DNA of 64,000 nucleotides. It comes from Branchiostoma lanceolatum. Taxonomy: Eukaryota > Chordata > Leptocardii > Amphioxiformes > Branchiostomatidae. The DNA lies in assembly GCF_035083965.1 (NCBI RefSeq), contig NC_089726.1:19349501-19413500 (forward strand). The letters run 5' to 3'. Under the pieces are notes generated by a model that had not been told where the DNA came from, made no database searches, and was given only the letters and a program-made list of their open reading frames with translations. This document shows positions 12,101-23,300 of this stretch, piece by piece. The position numbers were made by a program, and so were the translations under genes. How positions within the stretch are numbered: position 1 is the first letter of the stretch; each line of letters opens with the position of its first letter.

Positions 12101-15100
12101 GGCCGTCCTGGAGTCAGACAAGGAAGGGTGAGTTATCTTTGTTTCAAAACTTCAGCAAAATGCTTATATTTTGGTGTAATACGTGTATTTTGATTTATAG
12201 GATATGGTGAGAACCTTGGCTTCATTAACTTGAAAGGTCCAAGCCCTCGGGTAAGAGTATCTGTGTCACAGTACATTTACAGATTTGCTGTGGGTTTTTT
12301 GTAATGATAAATCCAACTCATTAAACTCTCACTTCTCTTACCCAGGGAAAGAACTGAGGCAGCCTCAAAGATCAGAGAACTGGAGAAACGACTTGTGGAT
12401 CAGGCTGCAAACACACGACAGCGGTGAGTTGGGTTCAGAAATTAGACTTACGCATTCACTCACACAATCACTCACACAATCGCTCACACATTCATTCAAT
12501 CACTCACACAATCACTCACACTATCACTCACAAACTCACATAATCATTCACTCATTCACTCACACAATAACTCACACATTTACTCACACAATCACTCATT
12601 CACTCAAACTATTACTCACACACTGACACACCCACCTTATTGTCCCTAATGTTCTCAGACTTGGGATTGTCAGATGAGTTGTGATAATCATCAAACCCTC
12701 CCTTTGACAAGGTTAGGAATAAGATACTGATATCTAATGATAATAGAATATTATATCATTTTTCTAAGTACTAGCTACATGTATAATGAGAGTCCACTGT
12801 TGAAATCCAATTACGAAAGAGAGACTTTCTGAATTTCATATTTTCAGGATTGATGTTATTTTGTCCATTCTGTTCACCACAACAGAGTTTCCTTGAAAGA
12901 CGAGGAAATTAAGCAGCTAAAGGCTCATGTGGAGGTTCTTGAGTCAGAAAGGAAGGGGTGAGTTATCTGCATTTCAAACCTTCAACGAAACTATATATAT
13001 CATTTTGGTAAGAAAAAGTATAGCTAGAATTCTAAATCTGTGCCCCTCCCCCTTTGATTCTACCCAATAACAATTGTTATTGAAGGGTGTCTTAAAATCT
13101 GTGTACGATTGAAGCAATGACCATCTTGAAACAGCATAATGTTTGAATGATAACTAATAGGTTTGATAGTCATTTTTTCCATTGGTCTATACGATTACTA
13201 TCGGCTATTTTTATCTTTTAAAGGTATCATGAGGTCAGACTGCAAGAGCACACTCAAACCCAGCAAGTGAAGAATGTCCTGATCAACCCACGGCCCATAC
13301 TACAGGACATACAGAAGGTATGTGACATCCACACATTTGATTTTGATTACGGCTTTGTTATTTCAAAGTGGTGAGAACCAAGCATTTTGTTACACAATGA
13401 ATCAAATAAATGTAATGTTACTGTCATACACCAGTTTTGTCTAACAGACAAGGTACATTTTCAGTCATCATGTTATTGTATTGTTAGATTTTGGCAACTA
13501 TCTAAGATCTATACTATTGTGTTTAATGATACCAATCACTATAAATGGAAAAGCTAGAGAATTTGGAGACTAAAAGGTCTTCCCAAAGTTTCGTTCTGAC
13601 ACTATTTTACCATTATACTTAGAATTGTCTCTTCTCAATCAGTTGACCAATACTTTGAATTTGAACAATGTGCTGCTTGTTGTTTCCAATAAAATGCATG
13701 ATATTCCAATGTGCATTAAGGAATAATCAAATATTCTATGTCCTTTTTTTTAAGATGAGAAAAGAGAATGAGCTGAAAGCTGCACATCAGCAGGAAATGC
13801 TCAGAAAGATGCGAGAACAGGTGAGGATCGGAAACTGAATTTGTTTATCCAAATCATTCCGTTTCATCATTGTTTATCACTGCTAATGATATGATGCTGC
13901 ATAATACAATAATGTTATTGTTATATTATATCCTGGTTAGTGAAGTATCTTCCATTTGAAGTCTTATTAAATTAAGTAAATACCGTCAGACACTCTTTAA
14001 ATGCATCATCAACAGATCAATTAAACATGGAGAAATATTTATTACATTGTTAGATGGAGGCTAACAAGGGGATTGTCAAGAAGCTCAACCACGTGAGTTT
14101 TGCAAATTCTGAAATGTTTTGATGAATACAAATGTTGAATTTGCCACTTTGATTTTGCAAATATGTCATAATAAGTTATCATCTCAATTTGTGCTATCGA
14201 GAAACAGGGGAAATAAGACAATGACACAGATCCGTTTTTATACTCTATTTATAGTAAATTATACTATGTTTATTTTAGTTCAGGTTTTATACTGTAATAT
14301 ATTCATATTAGATGCAAAACCTATATCGGTGCTATGGAGAAACAGAAGAAGAAGACAAAGAAGTCTTCTTTTTTTCATATATACTTAATATATTATATCT
14401 GTTTCAGGTTCTGTGTTGTAATATATTGACATTACATGCAAATACCATGCCTGCCAAGATGCACTGTTCCATACAATTAATATTTCCCTTTTACCATGGC
14501 ATCATTACAGGAGCTTACTGAGATTGGGGCACATGATCAAGTAAGTCACAAGTTTATGTACCCTATAGTACAAACTACAGGTTTTACTTTCATGCTACTG
14601 CTCTTTTAAGTGTCCTTTTGTAAACAAGCGATCGAAGTATTTTGAAGCACTTCTTTTAATTCAGTCTTTGTTAAGCAATTACAATAACAAAGCAATAGAT
14701 AACAAGAAAATTGTTTATGGAGAACTCAAGTATGTTGTCACTATGTTCAGTAAATCTTACGTAAATATTAATTCCATCACTGATGAAAAGTGTCAGGTGG
14801 ACACTTGAAACGTCTTATAATTTCGTACTGTAATCCAGTGAAATAGATTGCATTAGAATTATATTATTGATCAACAACAAATTCTTCACAGACAATCAAA
14901 TTCACATTTGCATGTTACTGACATTTTCCTGTCCATGGTGCTGATTGTTATGCTGTAATCGCTTCTTTAGGGTAAAGTGAAGAAAGACATGACAGGGACG
15001 TCAGATAAGAAAGAGCCTGCGGCTTCTGAGGCGCCCAGGCTACTCATCAACAGCCTCCCTCTACAAGATGACGAGCAGAACAAGGAAGCAGATGAGAAGG

Positions 15101-17781
15101 AAGCTGTGGCTTTCGAGGTGCCCACGCTACTCATCAACGCCGTCCCTCTGCAAGATGAGGAGCAGCACAATGAAGCAGATGAGAAGGAAGCTGTGGCTTT
15201 CGAGGTGCCCACGCTACTCATCAACGGCGTCCCTCTGCAAGATGAGGAGCAGCAAAAGGAAGCAGATGAGAAGGAAGCTGTGGCTTTCGAGGTGGCCACG
15301 CTACTCATCAACGGCGTCCCACTGCAAGATGAGGAGCAGCACAAGGAAGCAGATGAGAAGGAAGCTGTGGCTTTCGAGGTGCCCACGCTACTCATCAACG
15401 GCGTCCCTCTGCAAGATTACGAGCAGCACAAAGAAGCAGATGAGAAGGAAGCTGTGGCTTTCGAGGTGCCCACGCTACTCATCAACGGCGTCCCTCTGCA
15501 AGATGACGAGCAGCACAAGGAAGCAGATGAGAAGGAAGCTGTGGCTTTCGAGGTGCCCACGCTACTCATCAACGGCGTCCCTCTGCAAGATTACGAGCAG
15601 CACAAGGAAGCAAATGAGAAGGAAGCTGTGGCTTTCGAGGTGCCCGCACTACTCATCAACGGCGTCCCACTGCAAGATGACGAGCACCACGAGGAAGCAA
15701 ATGAGAAGGAAGCTGTGGCTTTCGAGGTGCCAACGCTACTCATCAACAACTTCCCACTGCAAGATGAGGAGCAGCACAAGGAAGCAGATGAGAAGGAAGC
15801 TGTGGCTTTCGAGGTGCTCACGCTACTCATCAACAACCTCCCTCTGCAAGATGAGGAGCAGCACAAGGAAGCAAATGAGAAGGAAGCTGTGGCTTTCGAG
15901 GTGCCAACGCTACTCATCAACGGCGTCCCTCTGCAAGATTACGAGCAGCACAAGGAATCAAATGAGAAGGAAGCTGTGGCTTTCGAGGTGCCCACGCTAC
16001 TCATCAACGGCGTCCCTCTGCAAGATGAGGAGCAGCACAAGGAAGCAAGTGAGAAGGAAGCTGTGGCTTTCGAGGTGCCCACGCTACTCATCAACGGCGT
16101 CCCTCTGCAAGATGAGGAGCAGCACAAGGAAGCAAATGAGAAGGAAGATGTGGCTTTCGAGGTGCCCACGCTACTCATCAACGGCGTCCCTCTGCAAGAT
16201 GAGGAGCAACACAATGAAGCAGATGAGAAGGAAGCTGTAGCTTTCGAGGTGCCCACGCCACTCATCAACGGCGTCCCTCTGCAAGATTACGAGCAGCACA
16301 AGGAAGCAGATGAGAAGGAAGCTGTGGCTTTCGAGGTGCCCACGCTACTCATCAACGCCGTCCCTCTGCAAGATGAGGAGCAGCACAAGGAAGCAGATGA
16401 GAAGGAAGCTGTGGCTTTCGAGGTGCCCACGCTATTCATCAACGGCGTCCCTCTGCAAGATGAGGAGCAGCACAATGAAGCAGATGAGAAGGAAGATGTG
16501 GCTTTCGAGGTGCCCACGCTACTCATCAACGGCGTCCCTCTGCAAGATGAGGAGCAGCACAATGAAGCAGATGAGAAGGAAGCTGTGGCTTTCGAGGTGC
16601 CCACGCTACTCATCAACGGCGTCCCACTGCAAGATGAGGAGCAGCACAAGGAAGCAGATGAGAAGGAAGCTGTGGCTTTCGAGGTGCCCACGCTACTCAT
16701 CAACGGCATTCCCCTGCAAGATGACGATCAGCACGAACCTTCAGCTGTTGCGGTGCCCAAGGTCTTCCTAAATGACCTCCGGCTGCAAGGTGATTTACAT
16801 ATACAGCATGTACAGACAGAGATGGAAGCCGCGACTGTTGCTATCCCAAAGACTGACAAGCCATTGAAGGATAACGAGAATATTCCACAGTACATTCCCG
16901 ATGAATACCCTCCAAGAAATGGTGCAAATGAGGGTGAAACATTCGGGAAAGAACCTGCCATCCAACAGGGCTCCGTGAATCGTAACCTGCCGTCAGGTGA
17001 TGCAAACGTAACAGAGACATCGGGAAATCCTGAGCTAGAGCTGGAAGGCCTCGCTGTGCAGAGCGTCTCTCGCAATCTTGGAGAGCGCGAGCACAGAGTG
17101 CTTGATGCGCTGGACGAGGCTATACCTTATTCGCTCGTGCAACAGTACCTCCTCTCTCGACGTCTAGCAGCCTATGCTCACCAGGCTCGTTTAATGTTGT
17201 TACCTGACTCCGTCGTGCAACAGTACCTTCTCTCTCAACGCATAGCAGCCTATGCTCAACAGGTACGCTTAATGCATGCAATGAATCGTGGACAAACAAA
17301 TGCTCCACCCGACAATCCTTCCTCTGCTCGAAAGCCAGCGTCGTCCCCAGCACAGGCCTGTTCGGGAGATGACAAGCTGAATCACAGTGAATTGATGCAG
17401 AGGCCCTCCGTCAGGTTAAGGGCGTCTTCGGACTCACTGTCTACTCCTGAAGTCGGTGGTGGAGACATAAAACCAGAGTGTACAGGAGCAACGTCCTGCG
17501 GGTGGAAACTGGAGAAGCCTCATCTTGCAAGAGGAGATGAACCCAGAGGACTTGAACTTCTGCTTGAGAGTTCGTCCACACCAGAACATGCCCACGCCGC
17601 GCAGGAGAAGGTATTGCAGAGATGTCAGCTCACCGACATGTTTGGCACTGCGTCAACCAACAACATGGCCACTGCGTCCTGCCACGGAAAGAGCCACAAG
17701 TTTCCTGGCACTGGGAGAGAGGACACTGTCCGAGACGACCCTGCTTCATTTCCCACTGGCGCTGCTGAAGTCCAGGATTAA
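6116..17781 (+). CDS. Coiled-coil protein with about 20 tandem 29-residue repeats
   Basis: At least 14 coding exons: 6116-6235, 7639-7689, 9596-9649, 10224-10256, 10633-10665, 11185-11262, 12056-12127, 12346-12423, 12886-12957, 13224-13317, 13755-13820, 14054-14092, 14511-14540 and 14971-17781, about 1,210 residues. Exon 1 encodes MATQQSKDASVEKTSMFRRM. Exons 3-13 read as charged coiled coil (RLQEQAKDNQKQENEIL, RTASAAKIEELEKSLVELK). Exons 6+7 (78+72 nt) and 8+9 (78+72 nt) are a duplicated pair. The last exon holds a 29-residue repeat (EAVAFEVPTLLINGVPLQDE + EQHKEADEK) and, nearer the C-terminus, a twofold motif VVQQYLLSQRIAAYAQQVRL. I do not recognise the family; a structural or cytoskeletal role is only a guess. 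Exons 3-14 are in one continuous frame, but exon 2 (ending phase 0) does not join exon 3 in frame: a small unseen exon or a different 5' end is likely. No signal peptide or membrane segment is seen. Confidence 0.8.
7322..7541. repeat. Intronic tandem duplication, unit about 110 bp
   Basis: The block TTACTATTGCTAGAAAAATG ... ACATGACATAGAGAAT occurs at about 7322-7431 and again at 7432-7541 with very few changes. It follows a G-run at 7288-7310. It lies in intron 1 of the coiled-coil gene and has no coding meaning. Confidence 0.85.
7670..9060. repeat. Duplication of the exon 2 end plus donor, split by a transposon
   Basis: The segment from CTGCAAGACCTCCAAAAGTA (7673, the end of exon 2 and its splice donor) through about 7826 is followed by a second copy starting at about 7826. 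This second copy is interrupted at 7860 by the 1094-bp element and resumes at 8955 (TAGTTGGAGAAATATTTCAT). The intron therefore holds a decoy copy of the exon 2 3' end with an intact GTAAGT donor. Confidence 0.85.
7861..8954. mobile_element. 1094-bp TIR element, copy 1, recently mobile
   Basis: It begins TAACGTTGGGTAACCTAAAT and ends with the inverse, with flanking TA that may be the target duplication. An equal-length copy at 31868-32961 looks identical in every stretch I compared. It holds no long ORF, only a 60-residue frame shared by both copies. Around 8312-8350 one frame reads TKVCEEHF, which resembles the end of a THAP DNA-binding domain (P element and Kolobok transposases carry THAP domains), so this may be a deletion derivative of such an element. 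That last point is weak. Confidence 0.85.
11270..11860. repeat. Degenerate (ACTC)n microsatellite in an intron
   Basis: Imperfect CACT/CACA tetranucleotide tracts fill almost the whole intron after exon 6, with longer sub-repeats (ACACTCACTGACAGTCAC) about 110 bp apart. No other content is seen. Confidence 0.85.
12440..12630. repeat. (ACTC)n microsatellite after exon 8
   Basis: A shorter tract of the same CACT/CACA type sits at the equivalent place after exon 8, the duplicate of exon 6. The microsatellite was therefore probably copied along with the exon pair 6+7 to 8+9. Confidence 0.8.
14780..14814 (+). ncRNA. Hammerhead-core-like hairpin, copy 2
   Basis: CTGATGA (14780-14786), then a perfect 7-bp stem (AAGTGTC at 14788-14794 with GACACTT at 14800-14806, loop AGGTG), then GAAAC and GTC (14807-14814). 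The core is the canonical CUGAUGA/GAAA of hammerhead ribozymes. It lies in the intron before the repeat-bearing last exon. It shares the trailing GAAACGTC with copy 1 at 4360. Stem III and the cleavage site are not evident, so it may be a remnant. Confidence 0.45.
15013..16740 (+). repeat. Coding minisatellite, 87 bp x about 20
   Basis: Twenty units of 87 bp start every 87 bases from 15013 (twentieth unit at 16666). Each encodes 29 residues of the type EAVAFEVPTLLINGVPLQDE + EQHKEADEK; the first unit is divergent and the last one is cut at QHE. Changes are mostly at a few positions (E/D/Y after PLQD, D/N/S before EK), as expected from recent unequal exchange. Two more degenerate units may follow (AVPKVFLNDLRLQ, about 16745-16860). 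Confidence 0.95.
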
Positions 17782-18776
17782 GAGGGGCTACAGACTGACC
17801 ACTACGTTATTCTGATAGGAGCTGTATCAGAAAATACTTGCTGAAGACTTAACGATATTTATGCGACAATGCAGATACTAGACTGCATGTTCAACAAGGT
17901 GATCATTAGAAATTACATGTGACTACTATGTCAACAATGGCGCTTACACTCAGTATAAGTCATGATATTTTACCGTTTGTCTACGTTTAGTTTCCATGTG
18001 TACATGAATACATGGATATTGTGCTTAAATCTCTGCCACAAAGCAAGAGTGAACACTGCTACAACGTAATTTGATTGGCTTATCTTTTATTTAATATTTG
18101 TATAGTCATTCATTTTATTCATCACCTAACGTCAGCATATGTGATTTCATTATGCTTTGCCATTGAAGTTGAATATATGGGTCATTGTATGTAAACAAAA
18201 ACACAACATTTCACTTCAGAGACGACCTGTTTATTTTTTTATATGTGTAATTGTATTGAAATTGTACATAGTTTTGCAATTCTACGTACATGTATATATC
18301 AAAGTGAGACTTATGTTTGAACGACAGAAATCTATTTACAAAACACAGATTTTATCCAAAGTATTTTATAATGTTTTACATCCATGTATATATGCGAGTG
18401 TAAAAACAGACATTTTTAACCAGAGATGTATTATGTGATGCAATTCAGAACTACATACACTGACTGTTATTGTGGAATTGTTCACATATGTGAAATGTAA
18501 TATACGTGTCTTCTGAAGCACCAACGGGAGTTTGCTGTGTTTCTTGGATTGTGGTATGAGTGTTTTTACGTGGAATAGATCGAGAGATGACATGTAAAAC
18601 AAAGATGTCGCAACTATATTGCGACATCTTTGTTTTACATATATTGCAAACTTGCATACTTCGTGCGTTTACAAAGTGAACAATTTGTAACTGAAAAATA
18701 ATAGCGTTCTGTAGCGTTGCTATTTTAGTACTTCCGGCGCCATTTTTGTAGGTTTTAGATGCTTACATAACCTAGG
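17782..18776 (+). other. Probable 3' UTR / intergenic region after the coiled-coil gene
   Basis: A/T-rich sequence without a supported ORF. I see no clear AATAAA just after the stop, so the end of the transcript is not fixed. It holds the perfect hairpin at 18592-18640. Confidence 0.4.
18592..18640. repeat. Perfect 22-bp inverted repeat with 5-nt loop
   Basis: ATGTAAAACAAAGATGTCGC (first 20 of 22) at 18592-18613 is perfectly mirrored at 18619-18640, separated by CTATA. It lies about 0.8 kb after the stop codon of the coiled-coil gene. It could be an RNA hairpin in a long 3' UTR or a tiny palindromic insertion; it is too short for a typical microRNA precursor. Confidence 0.9.
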
Positions 18777-19510
18777 TAGAGTCAATTCCACATTACCGAG
18801 AGGGTGTTTGTTGCCTTTTGTTCTAACATTTACAAAACCTTTGTAACAATCTATGTGAGATAAGTTACTGTTAAGAACAATTTCCAACATTTATTTGGTG
18901 TTATAAATATTTTCTGCTGTGTTCCAACAGGTTAAACAAATTTCCAACATTGAACACATTTTTTGTATTAGTTTCTAAACTGTTGCAACACAGATTGATT
19001 ATTTGTTTGAACATGTTCCAACATTCTACAAATATGATATAACTGGGTCAGTGGGCTGGGAACAGGGCAATTCACACATCCCTTCAAATTCTAGGGGATT
19101 AGGCCTAGGTGCCATGCATAGACACCTAAAGACAAAAGAGTTGCCAGTGTCCAGACTTGAAATCTAAAAATATACAGAGGCAGAGAATAGAGCCTGATTA
19201 GCACCTACTTTTATGGGGGCAATAACCCAAATCTACCATTTTGAGAATGATGCAAAATGTTGGAACATGTTCCAACAGTAGAACAATCACACAGATGTTT
19301 GAAAACTGTTCTAAATAAAGAGATATTTATACAAATACTTTCATAATATTTCCAAAATATATAGATGAGTTCAAACATGTTAAAACTTTCATTTCTAATT
19401 GTTTGAACGGTCTGGAATTATTTTGACTGAAATAGTCTTTTCTCTAAAATTGTTCAAACTTATTAGCAATATCATCTGAAAACCCTCTCAGTGACATGGA
19501 ATTGACTCTA
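18777..19510. mobile_element. Nonautonomous DNA transposon with TA-flanked TIRs, 734 bp
   Basis: The ends are TAGAGTCAATTCCA...GAGAGGGT and its inverse (left 18777-18805, right 19482-19510) with a few mismatches; TA at both edges may be the target duplication of a Tc1/mariner-type element. The inside contains many AACATGTTCCAACA-like subrepeats and no ORF. Confidence 0.8.
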
Positions 19511-19894
19511 GTGACTGCATTAAAAATATAAACGCGCCGAATAAGCCATATCATTCGTCTAGGTTTCTTGCAAGTACGGAATGGCATAATGGCGTCTGTC
19601 CACAAAACCAGAAGACCCGACTATTGCTGCATATTTTTTTCGGATAGGAACTAATTCAATTCAACGAGGCTTTAGAATTTGAAAAAGAAGCATCGACATC
19701 TTTCTTATCCTACCATATCGTTTCTCTGGCTACAACTTTACAAATCTGTACTTAAACATAAACAGCAACAAGAAAGTAGTTCTGTTTCATGAGTAGAATA
19801 TCATATTCTTGGAGGAAGATACTTGTGAATCATCTTTTGCTGGAGACTTAGAAATAACTTTGTGTGCTTACTAAAAATTTGCATTTTAACAATT

Positions 19895-19975
19895 TTTTGG
19901 CGACGCCTCAGGAGCGAGCCAAATTTTTACTATATTGTGTGCAGATTGCAAGAATTCTAGGAATTGTACAGGAAT
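19895..19975. repeat. Dispersed repeat, copy 1
   Basis: GGCGACGCCTCAGGAGCGAG ... TATTGTGTGCAG ... AATTCTAGGAATTGTACAGG matches 22526-22600 over about 75 bp with roughly 10 differences. It is probably a piece of a retroelement; the family is unknown. Confidence 0.7.
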
Positions 19976-20321
19976 GTGAAAGTCCATGGGACGATAACTC
20001 AAGAATGCCTGGATGTATTGTCTTCATGTTTTGTAGGTGGGTAGGTCTGTGGGAGACCTTTTAATGATTGGATTTTGGGCCCCCTAGCGACTTTTAATGG
20101 TACTGCAGGGGAACTTTCACTTTTCAAATCTCGTCTTCTGAACATGCTATAGGTCCTTATTTGCATGTGGGCTAAAAACGAAAACGTTAACAGAGACCAC
20201 CGTCGCCATGGCAACATCTTTTTATGTTGCCAATCTTGTTGTTCTTACTTCCTATATATAATTTCTAACCTTTTTTGAGCGGGAGAAACATTTTCTAACT
20301 TTATAGACTATGTCCATTACC

Positions 20322-23300
20322 CTATTCAGTGGCGTTATTTTCAGCCTGTCTGTTCTGTACAACTTTCCTAATGAGGGTCTGGAAGGCGAAGTCCAGGACG
20401 GAGCGATCCTGACAGTCGGTCTCCAAGTACGGGATGCCCTTGCTGTCGCACCAAGCCTGCGCCTCGTCGTTCTGACCCTGACAGGATTCATGGATTTCAA
20501 AAACAAAAATTAGTAATTATTGCAGAATTAAAGAACGCTTTCTTTTCGTAGTGAAAGAACCCATAAGTCACGAAAACGTTTTATACATGCATCTCCACAA
20601 TGCAATTCTTGCCTTCCAGTAGATAGGAAGGAAGTAACATTATCAATCCATACTTTTCTATGTTAACTGTAGAATATGTATCGGGAGTCGTAGTCAAGCT
20701 AGCAAAGCTCATTACTACCAATAGAGGCATAATATTAAGTGGCGTCGCGGTGGCGTAGTGGCAGGGTGTTTGGCCCTGGAACCCAGAGATACCGGGTTCG
20801 AAACCGGGGTTCCTTGATTTGTCCCGTTGACGATGTGCCCTTGGGAAAGGCACTTTACACGAATTTCCCACTTCACTCAGGTAAAAATGAGTACCTAGCT
20901 TCGGTTAGGGACGTCCCTCGGATAGGACGTTACATGGAGGTCCCGTGTTTGAGGAGAACCACAACTCAAGAACCCAACACACTTATCGAAAAAATTAGGG
21001 GTCCTTCCCGGTGTGAGTGGATCATATAAATCTGCCCGGATATGCAGCTTGTACTCTTTAGTACAAACCTGGTGTGTTACGCCTTGATGAGGTTCACCGG
21101 GTATGCGATACAAACAAACAAATTTAGTCTAACAATATCAATAGCCAAACAACAAAACATGTGTAAAGTAAAATCATGGAAGGCAGCACTAACATCGTGT
21201 TTGTCCTGCTGGTTTTCGAACTTGATGTTCTCAATGACGACGAATGGCACGTCCGGGCTCTCTTCTGCTTCCAAAACCCCCACATGAGCCTCAGTTTCCA
21301 TCATACCACCAGGACCAGCTTTGTCGTTGGCTGCTGTCGTTTCGGTAATATCTGTGACGTCACTGTCCCTTTTGGTATCTTCTTTACTTGTAGCGTTGTT
21401 GTTCGAGTGGCTTTCTTCTTTGTCCACGCTCGTTTTGACAAAGTCAACAAACTCGTCAAGTGCCGACGACACTTTCTTGGATGTCTTCTCAGCCGTTGTC
21501 TTCAAATCATCCAGGATTTTTGGTACCTTTTTGGTATCATCCTCGCCTGCAGCGTTGATGTTCGGATGACTTTTTTCCATGTCCACGTCGCTAACGCTCG
21601 TTTTGACGACATCAACAAACTCGTCAAGTGCCGACGACACTTTCTTAGATGTCTTCTCAGCCGTTGTCTTCAAATCATCGATGATTTCGTCGAATGGAGA
21701 AGTGTTTTCCTTCCCGGTTTCTTCGTTGACGTTGCTATGGGCGTCTAAGAATGCGTCGGCTGTGTTACCAGCGGCTGTGATGGTGAGAAAGTCGTCTCTC
21801 CACCACTTGACTTTCTCGAAGGATTCTTGGTGTGACGCATCATAGACGAGAACCACCGCGTCAGCCTGTCTGAAATATCGCGAGATGACGGACCGAAATC
21901 TCGCGTCGCCAGAGGTGTCCCATAGCTAGAAAACAAGAAGGAGGCAAAACTTCTTAAACATTCATAGTACAGAATTGAAAATTTGTTCCATCACAAAAAG
22001 ATTACCGAAACGAATTTGCACCTATCCCACTACAGTCTTACGCAGAATTCAGGCGACCAATCACACAGATCACGTCTACAACTGGTCATCAGTGGCAGGA
22101 AGTCTATACCGCCCCCCGTCTGTTGAGTGATGTTTGTTGATGCAGTCAAGAATCATCAACAATTTCAAATGGCAGCAAATGTATACACCACATCAATCAA
22201 TCAATTAGTCAACTAATCAATCATTATTCAAATATTTACATAGAAGAGGGTTAACTAGATTTCAATTGGTGAATATTTGATGACGCAACCCACCTGAAGG
22301 TTGATTTTTCTCCCATCAACCTCCACCTCTTTCCGACAGAAGTCGATGGACAGCGTGGAGTCGGGGTCACCGTCCGCTAGGCCGGTGTACTTGCCCATGA
22401 CGTAAGTCTTGCCGCTGCTGTAAGGTCAAGAGGAAGGTCAAATGTCAGAAAGTCAGTGATAGAGCCATGGTTCAGTTACACCAACATACTTTGCGGAAAC
22501 AGGACATTTAATTTACTACTTCCTTATTGGCGACTCCTCAGGGGCGAGCCTAATGGTAAAGTATTGTGTGCAGTTTGCAATAATTCTAGGAATTGTACAG
22601 GAATTTTTCTACAAGCCAATAAGAATGTTTGGAATATTAGTCAACAGTATAAAGGAATGGCAGTGGGTCGTGCAGCCCCCCCCCCCCCGTGTACACTAAA
22701 TGTCGGGCAGTAACTTTCTAGCGAGGTCCAATCATATGGCTGCTCGCAGGTCACCGAACGTCACCGACAATTACCCAATGACGGTCGAGTTTTGGGTTGT
22801 TAACACCCCTGGTCTTATGTAAATGTCATCAACTCAAACCAAGGAGGTTTTGCTCAAACCAAGCACCTTTGAGTTGTTATTCCCACTACTTCCATACGTA
22901 TACATCTAGATCTAGATCTATCAGTTTGTAAAGTTAACTTTCACCACCAAAACGCGAAGAGACTGAAGAGATGAAGTTTTACAGCTTCAATGGCGCTGCA
23001 CTAGCGCTAATAGAGCGGTCATTGCGGGAGGGAATAGATCCCGACGAGGGTGAAAGTCTTCGAGTCGACCCAACATTTCCCACCAAAAGCAAGCTCTTAA
23101 ATACGGGCCGCGTACAGAAATGGAGGGAAATCAAGTCCAAGCTAGTCTTGGATCAGGATTTTGTGGCACATTGTGAGGCCCCAAATCACCGACTGCCGGC
23201 GTGAGAAGACATTGAACGGATTTTCCGGCAAAGTCACCTAAGTCTAGGCTAAGAACGAATCCAGAGTGCGACAGCGACGCGTCTTTGATTCACCGGCCAT

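Noticed and set aside
15068-16240. 390-residue open frame in +2 across the repeat exon, and long antisense frames 14967-16709
   Set aside because: An 87-bp repeat without stops in a given frame keeps that frame open throughout. These are shadows of the real frame, which is fixed by splicing from upstream exons.
18592-18640. MicroRNA precursor
   Set aside because: A 5-nt loop and 22-bp perfect arms are too short for a normal precursor of 60-80 nt.
20741-20812. tRNA-like sequence
   Set aside because: The anticodon arm does not fold properly and the sequence continues into a SINE body shared with 50030-50420. The same holds for the heads at 44715, 52527 and the minus-strand heads at 44432 and 54240.
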